Positions 1 to 12,500 of a stretch of 16,081 nt of DNA are shown one piece after another. The DNA comes from Candidatus Omnitrophota bacterium (GTDB taxonomy: Bacteria; Omnitrophota; Gorgyraeia; S143-82), in assembly GCA_027034965.1 (NCBI GenBank), contig JALVWL010000048.1, positions 1-16,081 on the forward strand, written 5' to 3'. The notes beneath the pieces were generated by a model. That model saw nothing but the letters and a program-made list of their open reading frames with translations. It ran no database searches and was not told the origin of the DNA. A program made the position numbers and the translations under genes. How positions within the stretch are numbered: the stretch's first letter is position 1; each line of letters starts with the position of its first letter.

Positions 1-585
1 CAAGGAAAACTGCGGATTTGAGGTCCTCTGGGCAAGTGTTATAATCTGAGAGTGGGGAATGTGAAGCTCTCTCTTATCCATAGAAACAGCTTGATATAAT
101 AGATCCATAAACGCAAAGAAATTGACTAAAGGAATACCTCTACCCGTATGGTAAAGGTTATCTCCAAAATGGAGCTCACATTTAGAGGGAAATTCAGGGT
201 AAGAGATAATCTTACCATGTGCAAATAGGATATCCCCCAAGTAATATTCTTTATAAAATCTTTCCCGAACCTCTATATCTTTAATGCTGTCCTTTATTTC
301 TATATACTTCATCAGACGCTCATAGGGATTAAGCTGCCTAAGCTGATTATAGATTTTCTCCAAATTTGACAACACAGTGTGATTGATGGGATTATTACTT
401 GAAAAAGTCAAAAGATCGTCAGAACTACCTCTCTTTACTTTAACTGAGCTCGCTGCACTTCCAACTCTCGCCTCAGGATAAATCTGTTTCATCTCATTTA
501 TTAGAGGGTGTGGTATCTCCTCAACCGGTCTTCTCAGCCCTTCATCAAATACGGTCTCTAGTTCATTGAATATGTTGTCCTTAAA
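1..585 (-). other. Unassigned C-terminal part of the fragment, residues 5166-5360
   Basis: Helical segments (NIFNELETVFDEGLRRPVEE), a Ser-rich basic stretch (VGSAASSVKVKRGSSDDLL), then NPYERLMKYIEIKDSIKD and a His/Gly-rich part (CELHFGDNLYHTGRGIPLVN). A helix FFAFMDLLYQAVSMDKRELH ends near the window edge. No family is recognised. The frame continues out of the window without a stop, so the protein goes on. Confidence 0.4.
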
Positions 586-3500
586 TATATCTTCGATCTT
601 ATCTCTAGCACCATCAAATAAATAGCCAGAGAACATATGAACCCTATCTTCTTCATCTGTTGTATTTTTCTCCACTGCATAATAGAGGTCCAAAAACATC
701 TCAGCAAGAAACTGTCCATAAGAAAGTCTATCTAAGGATATATCTTTTGCTGTCTCTAGATCATGTACGCATACGTAAGCTGGACGGATGCTTAGGTTTA
801 ATTCATGCAGTCTATTATGAGTTATACCATTTTGGTGCAAGAATCGCAGGGTTTTACCTATTAAGACAAAACCCTCCTCTGTATAAGGATGCCCCCTAAA
901 AGAGGCAGAAAACTCATCCATTCCCAGCAAGATAAAACCAAGCATATTCCCCTTAAACCTAATCCCTGGGAACCACCCCCAGCCAACAGGAATCTTGAAT
1001 TTTAACCAATCAGGCAAAGGCAACTGATGCATCCTGAGGGTCTGAGTAAACTCTCTTATAACCCTCTCAAGCAGACATCCTCCCAAAGGCACAATTCTCT
1101 CTTGGGAAATGATTTCGATAACCCCTCTCTTATTTATAGAATGAAAGACAGGACGTATATGCCTGTTTGCACTACAGTTGGGATTATATTCCTTTAAATT
1201 ATCATCAAAGCGAGCTCCCTTTATCTGGATATGTCTTACATCTTCAGAAAAAGGTGATAACAACTTATAATCTATAGACCTCTCAGGGAATGCCTTTGAT
1301 GCTTTGGGGCGGTCTTTCAATATGCTAAAAATATTCTTGATATCCTCCCCACTAATCTGCCCCTTAAAATCCTTATTAATATACATAATAACAGGGAATT
1401 GGAACCTAGAAGGAAATAAATAAGAATTAGAAACTACCTGGTATATCCTTTGGTCAATAGTTGACGAAGAATGTCTTGTGTCAGGCTGTTGAGGTTTATG
1501 TTTTTCCAAAATACTAGCACTTTTCTTTTTAATCTCCATCTTCTCTGTGCCTGTATTAACTAACAATAACACAAATGGAAAGTTTATAGCATTGAGTATC
1601 CTGTAAAAGATATTATGGGAATTATATCCCTCATATATAATAACTATCTGATCATATTTTTCAGCGAAATAGTTTATTTGTTCGCACAGTCCTTTATGAT
1701 AAGAATAACGCCCTAGAAATCCATTCCCGTATCTCTGACTCATTCTATCGCCAATTATGAGTTTGGTTGTTATCTTCCGTGAGTTTAATCTACTTTTAAT
1801 ATACCTTGCCAAAGGCAATTTGGCAGAATCAATAGGGCCGTCTATGACTAGAATAATCCTAATTCTATTATTTTTTTCAACGAGTCTCCGTATCTGATTC
1901 TCCAAATTATGTACAAATTCTTCATCTAATTTGTGCGGAATAGATGGCTTCAGAAAATTGGCTAATAATCTGAATCTAGATGCTATATTAGCAAATTCAT
2001 AAGATATAAAGGCCTTAAATAGTCTTTTATATAAATCAATAGGAACTGGCGCTATCTTTCCCGTCAATAGATTCCACCAGCTAGACTCTCCAAACCTGGC
2101 AACATTATCTACGGGTATTCTCTCATATATATTGACGGTGTCATACCTTTTATGCCTATCCAATATGTCGCACCATATGCATCTGTGCGTATTATCTACC
2201 TCACACTGACAGTCTATAGAGCCACCACAAGGGCCAAACCGAACACTTTTAGGGCACTTTGCCATAGGACAGATAAACCACGTATAGGCAAGCATACAAT
2301 TGCCGCAGTTCTGGCAATCAAACAAAGTCTCTTTAATTAATCTCTCAAGCATTGCTATGCGCTTTTCACCAATGCATTCTAATAGAATTCTAATGACGGT
2401 TTTTATATATTTTTTTATCCCGACCTTTCTTTTGTTCTTCAAGGCAAGTTTAAACCTATGGGCTTGAGACACTGTAAAAGTATAAAATTCAAACAATGTC
2501 CCCAAAAATCTATAATTGACTGATTTGTTATTAATCGTACTTGTGCTAGTGTATATACTCTGGGATAGTTCCTCTTCTATAACACCGTCTATGATATCTT
2601 CTCTGAATAAATCAAACGGCTGGATAACAAGACCATTGCCTATCAAATTACGAGAAAATGGTCGGGTATTTAAAAGCTCCTCTCTTAATTCCTCCATGGT
2701 TCCTTTTTCTAATTTTCGCGCAGCAGTGAATATAATCTGTGGCTCTCGATCAAGATTAAAAATACTACCATCTTTTATCATAATATCGCCCTCAGATAAC
2801 CTTATATCTCTTAGTACAAGGCCATATTCCTTCTGGAGTCTCACCAAAGGTCTTATTATTGTCTTTAAGAGATTCTCAATTAGATTATCCTCAAATATAA
2901 AATTTTCACCTGATTTTAAAGTAGGTAAAAAGCGAATAAAAATGCGATTTGCTATTTTATCGAAATATAGTGCATAGTATTGAGGATATGCTAGGTATTC
3001 AGATGTATACACAGGAATAATTTTATCCCTACCATTGACTTTTACTCTACCATAGCTACTAGCATAAACTTTTACAAAGCTATTCGGATAGATTGAATTT
3101 AGTTTTCTAAGATTTTTGAATTCATTTTCAGATATTACCTCTCCATTCTCCTGGGAAACATTCTCTATAAAGTGATTATCAATAATTAATATAAATTTTG
3201 CTGCCCTATTCACTGAATTTTCAAACAAGAATACAGATTGAGAGCCAGGGCTACCTAGCATCTCACTCGTCTCTCCAGAGAAAAGAAATCTGCCTCTCCA
3301 CTCTCCATCAGAGATAACCTCCATTTTTGCAAGTGTCTGTTCGAACAATCCGTTTTCTAGAGAAGACCTTATCGCTGTTTCATAGATTTCGGGAGATAAA
3401 CCAAGGAATTTCTCTCCCATCCAATTTGACATATCAATGGATATCTTTCTATTATCTCTAAACTCAGTAGATTCTCTCTCTTTATATCCTGCCTCTATTA

Positions 3501-6500
3501 CAGGCAAAGAGGCATATGCTCTATCTTGATATGATCTACTAATGTCTATGCCATTTGTATCATCTTCAGTCTCCTGCCTCCTTGAAATTGAACTTGCACT
3601 ATATATAAATTCTATATTATCATCAAGCAATTCCTCTGCAATCTTGCCTAACAATCGTTTATTAAGAACCATTTGTTTTTTCGGAAAACCACACTCTATA
3701 TCATAGCCATTCTCCCCTAATCGAGAATCACCAATACCAAATTTATCCGGATTATATAAAATAAACATTTCAGCTCCGTTATCATAAGCACGCTTAATCA
3801 TCATATAGGTCATGAAACTCATCAAATCACATCTCTTAAATCTTCTATTAAGCCATAACTCTACACCACCTGTTCTTTTGCTAATCAATCCCCCTACGGC
3901 AAAATTACCATTTATCCAAAACTCATTTCCTCCAACTACCAATAAGGCTTTCCCTTGTAGTGTATATAGGTTATGTCCTACCTGCACATCTCCCGAAAAA
4001 TTAAGAGGATGGATCTCTTCTAGAATAAAGATCTCATCCAACGATTTGTGGTAGACCTTTGCCACTATCTCTTGCTGCAATATAGAGGAAGAAGATACAG
4101 ATGATTTTGGCATTAAAATGCTACCAGAGTTTATAATATCAACTTCCTTCCCAGAATATGATGAAAGGTCTACAATTATATCTGTTTGAGGGACTGGGAG
4201 GACTACATAGTATAATTTTCTTCTAAATTCATATCCAACAGTATCGACTTCTACTTCCCTCAAACGAGCACAGCGGCTGCTTAGAGAATCATATAGGTAA
4301 ATATTAATATCAGCGATGGCCCCACATTCTCTATTACTGTGTTCCCCTTCAAGGATTAATACTTTAGTCTCTTGCTCTCCTTGAGGCAGAAATTTATTGT
4401 AGGATTTATTAAATTTTAAATTCTCAAAGTGAAGCACAGAGATATCCCTAGTATAAATCCTCCCTATTATCTGAGCCAACAATTCTGAAAACCAATATTT
4501 GCCCGCACCATAGGAACCATCTATAGTTACCAATACAGTCCCTTTCTCCTTAAGCACATTTGCTATAGAAAACTTTACTACCTTTATTCCTGACATAAGT
4601 CCCTGTGTGGGAAGATTTCTATCACTATTACCGAAAATGCGGGTCTTAAATATAATATTGTGTAAAACCCGGTCGATATTATCTCTTGCTGCCCATTCAT
4701 ATTTTTTATATGCCAAAGAATGGGGAAAAATGGTATCTCTGGCAATTATTTCCCCGAAAAAGTTTTTAATTTCGCTTATAAATTCAGAGAAATCAATAGG
4801 GGATTGTTCTCTATAAATATTGAAAAGATATCTATAAAATCTCGGCCAGTTTTGGGCAAGAGTAACAAAATCTAGACTTATCAATATCTGACCATCGGTA
4901 TCGTCTTTACTGCAGTTGTGCCCTGCAGTCAGTAAAATCAATCTGCGTACCTCAGCTATAATAGATTCATCTATACCGAGCCGTCTTAACGATCTTACCG
5001 CAAACTCGGCACTTCTCTCTTCATTAATCAGGCTATAGGGATCATATATAACATCGTGGTATATAATAGCCAGCTTAAGCGCAATCATATTTTTCACTTC
5101 TGCTGAAAATAAAGACAATAGCCTCAACATAGATATAATATGGTAAAGGCTATGATGATATCGTTTTCTATCCAAATATCTGCGAAGTATATGTCCAATT
5201 TCTCTATCCACTACAGATTTATCTTTTACATTTAGTAATCTCATCAATGCTCTATATTGCTTAACAAAATATGAAACTGACTTATGGGAAACTGTAATGT
5301 AACGATTTAACTCGTATCGATTAAACTTATTTGAAGTAAACTTAACCTTTCTCTTTCTGCTTTTAATAGATGCGCTAGTTAATGATGTATCGAATGGATC
5401 TATTTCTGGCCTCCATTGCGGAGGGGGAAGTATAGATCGATCAACAGGGACAGGAATCAGCGTACATTTTACCTTTGTATCCTTTACCCATAGATCTCTT
5501 ATATTTCCCGGTGGAGCACGTAAGAGGATATCTCTAGCTCTATCTGATATATATATGCCGCTTTCTTCTTTCCCCTGCAATAATTCTGCATCAACAGCAT
5601 AATATATATTAAATGTACTAAAGCGTACATAGAGATAATAATGACATTTGTTATTCACAGGGAAAAATGCTCCATCAGGATATGACTCACATATTCTGGG
5701 ACGATCTTCATATATGGAACACCAACCCAATACTCCCCAAATATCTTTTTCTGTATTCAATGCCATTATTTTAAAATTCAACATCTGGTAAGGGTATTTT
5801 GTTTCTAAATAACCATGTCCACTTTCTACTAGATAAATACCCCCTTTATATAGACCCTTCCTTGTGTACTCTGCAATTTTACGGCGAATATGATCGTATG
5901 AACTACGCCCAAGGCGTTCCTTTATATAAGTATCGTCATCGAGGAAACAACACACCGAGCCAAGGCAGTATTTCATCCCCTTCTCTGGGGTAAATCGTAC
6001 AACAACAGAACTGTTACTAGAAAAACGAGTTTTACATCTCTGCTTGCTATTCAGACTGAGATTATTGGATCCATAATCCGGCCACTTTGTTATCAAATGT
6101 CTACCCTCGCCTATATCAGATAGAGTAAGTGTCACGCTTTCTTCTTCTAAGATTTTCCTAAGTTTTGCCAAAGCATTGTTTATTACCTTACATACATATT
6201 GCCTACTTATACCACCGAATATATTCCCTATCTTTTCATAGGTTAGCCCTTCATAAAAATACATCCTAAGCATCTTTTCTTGTCTCTCTGAAAGTTTAGA
6301 CATCATCTCTGCCAGAAAATCTCTTTTAAGTTCTAACTCCTCTTTTTTAGTCAAAAGGATTTCTGGAGTAAGTCCATTATCTCTCAACTTATCTAGATCC
6401 ACTTCATCCATAGAGTCCACTAATCTCAGGGGAAGCCCAGCAAATTTATTTCCTTTTATCGGACCCTTAAGTGTCCTATATAGATACGTAGCAAATTTTA

Positions 6501-9500
6501 CATCCTTTTCCCACCTATAGTTCATTACAGCCACCATAACCCTATAATTCCTATACTCTAAAATCTTGCATTCAAGCTCTGGGAATTTCCTAATATAATT
6601 ATTTATTGCGTTGTCTATAAAGTTTCTATAGGCCTTATAGATTATTTCTTCTATCACCTTTTTTTCTGATATATTTTTATAGATATCATATGCCATAAAT
6701 AATACTTTCTCTTCTTCCCTACTTAAATATATTTTCCGCCTTTCTCGAATCAAGGCTATAACTTCTCCTAATCTATTCAGTGAATTCCTATAAAGTTTAA
6801 TAACTTCTAACAACCTGTCTATTTTTTTACTGTATCTACCAACTCCCTCATATTCTTCTCGCCATACTTCAATCAGAAATTCAAGTACATCTAGAAACTG
6901 AGGAGTTCCATATCCAGGTAAATGTCGCCAAGCCTTGCTACCCAACCCTATCGGAAAATCGAATAACGGTCTATCCAAATTTAGCAATTCAGCACCCTGC
7001 TTCCGGGAACTTATCTTCAGAAAAGGCGCCAATTTGAATAAATCAATATAGGCATAGGGCAGGTCAGAACTGCCAGGAAGATCTATAAGCACAGGTTGTT
7101 TGGTATTATAATCAACATAATAATCACCCGAGATAAGCCTCAATTTAAATACACCGTTAGTAGTCTCTTTTAAATCCGCCAGTTTCATATCCAAAGCTTT
7201 ATCTATATTTCTTAAAATAAAAGACCGCTTATGCAGATCCAAGATTAGCTGCCATTGCCCAGCATTTAAAAAGTAACATTGTTTATCAAAGGAAGGTATA
7301 TTTATTGACACATTAGAGGCTACTTTTATAAGTCCTGGATGAAATAGAGATATAACTACAGGCCTATGCAAATCATCTTTTAAAGTATCGTCCTCTCCAT
7401 AAGTTTGCTCAGCATCAATGATTGCAGAGGACGAAAAGAAATATTCTCTTGCCTCAGGTCTAAACAGGCTTTTATAGCTATCTGGCCCCAGGCCTTTCTT
7501 TTCAAAAAGAGCTAAATTATCTTCTATATAGCTATTTATAGAAAATCTCAGCTTCGCATAACTGAAGGGAGAAATATATCCAGCCAATAACTCAATCAAT
7601 GGTTCAATAAGTCCTTTCCTCAATAGGAGAGCATCATAAGGATTGACCTCCTCTAGAACTTCTATATCTTTTCTATAATTATCAAGATAGTTTTCAATTA
7701 TATCCCTGTTCAAGCCAGATAAAAGGGCATCGTAGAAGCTAGAAAGGCAAAAGATCAACATCAAAGACTCAAGTTTGAGTCCTGCCAGGATCGATTCCTC
7801 TTCAGAAGTACTATAATCACTGGTTAATAAGGCCCTTCTTTCTATTACATCTCTTTTAAAGTAATTATCTAACCAGTCCTTCTGGTTCTCGAGAAAATTC
7901 TCAAATAGTTTTTTAACGGCTTTGCTTCCACTGCACCTGAATCCAAAATTATGTTCATCTCCATAAATAAGCATCAACATCAGGGCAAAGTTAAAATCCC
8001 TTGCCATTAGGATTCTACTACCAGAATTGAATGCCCTGGCTATAATTTTCAGGATTTCTTGAGGCACAGGACGGTAAAGACTATCCTCGTAGGCAAGCGG
8101 ATAAACAAGCGAATATTCTTCGCAAGGTGACATCAATGCCCTCTTTATAAGTTTTGTATCTTTAAAGAAGCCAGAATTAACCAATTCCCTAAATGCTGGT
8201 GTATGCAAGTAATAAACTAAAAATGGCTGGACCTTTACCCTAAAATAGTCATATTCGGTACGTAACCCGTAGATATTAAAAATAGCATCCCACACATCTT
8301 CCCAACTGCTGCCTATATTAGATAATATAGCAAAATGTGTATTGTAGATACGATAGTCCTCAAAACCTTCTACAATCTCCTTTATATCCTCCACCGTATA
8401 AGCATATTTGCCCCCCTTTCCTAACCTATGTATTTCTCTATTATTGAAACCATCAGAACCTATAAAAACATTCTTTACCCTAAACTCCTTCAAAGAAGCT
8501 ATCAATTCCCTATCTAATTCTTTCTTTCCATATCTAACACGAAACATAGTATTCACTGAGGTTTGTATATCCAAAATATAGAACCCCATAGAAACAGTTA
8601 CAGAAAGCCGGTTTATAGCTGCCTTTTTATCTAATAGAAAATCATCATCCCAAAAACGTATGCCAACAGATTCATCCTGAGGATAAAATTTATTTACCCT
8701 GTCCCTGTAAGAAATCAGCAACCTTTTAAATTTATGCAGAGAAAAGACTCTGCGTCTCTTCCCAGATATAGAAGCGCAAAATTTACAAGAATAAGGACAC
8801 CCCCTTGATATCAAAAAGACCATCCCCTTATCTATGTCAGCCTTATCAAATACAGAAAAATCAATATCCATATAGCTGAAAGCATCATCTAAATCTCTCA
8901 AATAATTTGTATGGTCCGTAGATAAATAAAGATGATCTCCCTTAAACCTGATATATGTTCCTGCAAGACCTGATAAAATAAACCGTTCCGCATCCGCATC
9001 GCTTATGCCGCCTTCCATCATATCTTTATCAACACATTTCAATACAGCCGGCAAAGCGGACTCTCCTTCGCCGATTATAAATACGTTTGCCTCTGGCAGA
9101 TGTACTGCTATATGCATTGGGGCCAATGTAACAGTGGGACCACCAAGACAAATAATAGTGTTTTCTGCTCTCGACCTTATCTGAGATACGATCTTTTTTG
9201 CAAATAGCATCTCTTCATAAAAAGGAGTAACCAGTGAAATACTTACTGCATCGAAAGACTGCGCCTTGCTCAGAATCTGGGAGTTATCTTCTCCTATAAA
9301 CAAACGGCCAAAATCAACCTCAAATCCCTGCCTCTTTAGTGCCCAATAAAGGTATGTATTGCCAAGAGATATTCGAGGGGATAAAGAACTCCGCTCATCA
9401 CCAGGATCTACTATATCCAGAAGCAATACGGATTTTATAGGATGCGATAGCTTTCTCAAATTGAAATTATCATAGTTAACATAGCTATCGTTTTCCTTAA

Positions 9501-12500
9501 ACCCTTTTTTCTCAAGAGACTTTTTTAACCTTTCTATGATTTCCTGAGGTGATTTGTAAATAAATTCCGCATCTATCTCTAAAGTAATATCAAATATACC
9601 TGCTGAATCATAGAAATATATGGAATCCAGCTTATCCTTTAGAATTATCTTGGCTATGATGTTGTTGTTTTTAAAATACTCCCCAAATAAGGTAGAAATT
9701 AAGCGGCTAGATCTCAGAATATAGGATATATCATTGCGCTCGCTATCTGCCTTGCGAAGACGGACATTTTTTACTAACAATCTTCCTGGAAAACCTATCG
9801 GCATTATCATAACATTTCCATTTTTATCCCTCAGGACCCTGCATCTCTCATCAAACACAACCACACCTTTTTCAGATAAAACCGCGTTCTTTAGAGATAT
9901 TGAAGAATTAGACCCAGAATGCATAAGTTCATTAGAAACATAACCTATCTCGCTGCCTTGTTTTTTAAATTTAAACAAAACAGATATAAGCGAGGCCATC
10001 AAAGAAACTATTGACAAATATCCGAACAAAACAACTGGCCTACAATGAACATAAATATAGCCAGCTATAACTGCACCTACAGATTCAGCAAAAGCAAGTA
10101 CAAGTTGTTGTATACCAAAAGCCAGCCCCCTTTGTTTTCTAGACACAACATCTCCAATCAAAGCCTTAATGTTGCCGTGAAACATCGCATAGCTTATACC
10201 CTGCAGCCCCATAGCCATAAACATAGCCAAGATAGAAGTTGAAAACATATATACAGACATAGCTATAGAAGAAACTGCCAGGCCCAACGCAACCAATATT
10301 TTTTTCGAATATAAATCGGCCAATATACCCGCAGGATAACTTACAGCGAAATACGCTAAATTATAGAAAGTAAATAGTGCCATAACAGCAAGTGTTCTAT
10401 AGTAAATATCATAATTCAATATAGAAAAGATATGGTATAAAAAGAAAATAAAAGGCACATTAGATATGTAACTCATCACAGTAATTCCCAATACCTTATA
10501 CTTAAAATCCGCTGGCAACTTGCGTATGCCGTTAAACCTATTCCAATTACTGTTCTTAGCAACCTGATCCCTTAGATCGACAGGTACATCATCCGCTTTA
10601 ATAAGAGGAATAAATGCCAGTAAGGATATTGGGATCGAGGCATAAATCACGTAGGAGATATTCCCTGTACAATAAAAGATACAGATGCCAAATATTGAAC
10701 CCAAAAGAGAGCCCAATGTATCCAATGCCCTATGTATAGCAAATATTCTTCCACTATCATATACAGTTGCATAACTAGCTAGAAGCGCATCTCGAGAAGA
10801 TTCCCTTATCCCCTTTGCTCCCCTATCTATCATCCTCAATGGCATAATATCTACCCACCTTCCGGCAGAAACATAGAAAAACCTGGGGATAAGAGATAAC
10901 ATATATCCTATATACAAAAACGGTTTGCGCCTCATATAAAAATCAGATACTGCACCCGATAATAGTTTCAAAATTCCCTCCGCTATACCTGCCCAGCCAA
11001 GAATGAGCCCCATAGCAAAAGAAGAGCCACCTTTTATAAACACAAGTATGGTAATAACAGATAGGACAAGTCGATCAGCAACATCTGTGAAAAATGAAGT
11101 TAAACCTAACATCACGGCATTCTTTACACCATTATGATTCCTTGAATCAGAAATGGACGCTCCTGAACGAATGCCTTTTATGTAATCAAAGACTTCCTGC
11201 CTTAAATCACGCTCTAAACCATAGGGACCAGGGCCTATCAAGAATTCAGCCTCTTTCCATGATACTTTCTTCCCATTAATAAGTTTCATATATACCTGTT
11301 TTTGTCCTTCTCTTTCTTTTTCCCCATCATAGACATATTGCGGTCTAAAACCACCAACCTTTCTCAAATAAAATGAAAGAGCCCTTTGAAGATATCCCAA
11401 ATCCTCAAAATAAAGATTTAGCGTCTCTATCTGACTACGATCTATAACAATAACTGGTTTCTCCCACTTAAGCAAATCATAGATAAGCCTTTTCATATAT
11501 CCATAATGGTGTACATAAGGGATGCTCTTACCTTGTTTTATATCGTCCCCATAATAAAGCCTAATTTCCTCATCCCTGCCAAAAGGGAAATCTATCCCAC
11601 CATGGGCAAAATGTTTGGATTCATACCAGAGAGAAAACCTTCCATCAAACCAGGGACGACGCACAACTCCAAACCCAAAGTCTATGTTGGAAGTATCCTT
11701 TCCAGAAGAATAATAGACATACTCATAAAAAATGAGTCTCTCCAAGGGAGATAGATTACAGCTAGTTTTATATAATCTGGCAAGTATCTTTAAATTATCC
11801 TCTCGTCCGTATTCTCTAACATAAACACTAGCCTTGCTCAAGGACTCAACCAGATTCTTGGAGAGCAATGGGCCTGCCTTATCTAATCCATATTTAAGCC
11901 AGTCTTCAGGAGAAGCACGCACGGCATATTGGGCAAATGAAGCACGTATATTCTTGAGAAAACCTATAAACCAAGAAAAACTATCTCTATTTCTACTAAC
12001 GATGGCAGAAGAAACAAAATAAATGTCTACAGACCTTTGTTTAAGGACAGACTTTATAGTAGCAGCAAGATTGTCATCTAAAGAAATAGTAAAATTGTTC
12101 ACTTCATTGAGGCCAAACTTCCGATACAGCTTTTTGCCTGCAGGTGTAGGGTTAAATACCCTAAAAGTTTCCATATCATTCTCTTTTGCTATATTCAACG
12201 CTGTAGCAAACAATGCAGAACCAATACCTATATAAGGCATATTAGAGACAGTTATGGAAAGTCTATCCCCAAGATACATAAAAGCCACTTTACTATTGTA
12301 ATCTAGACTAAATCTACAATAATCACCGCGCATTAAGCTCTCATCAACACTCTGACCAAAGTTATATAAATCATATACATATAAAGAAACTAAATCAGAA
12401 TTTGATAATTTATTATCTTTAAAAGTAAATATCCTCATTGTTAATATATAGTGCTTATAAGCAGGCGTAACTATAGATTGCAAAACACCTTTATTCGTTA

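Noticed and set aside
2516..2977. Plus-strand ORF of 153 codons, the longest in any other frame
   Set aside because: It lies antisense to the giant frame, shows no domain or motif, and its Ser/Ile/Leu-rich composition is what the antisense of this AT-rich coding region gives. The same applies to the other plus-strand ORFs of 60-90 codons.
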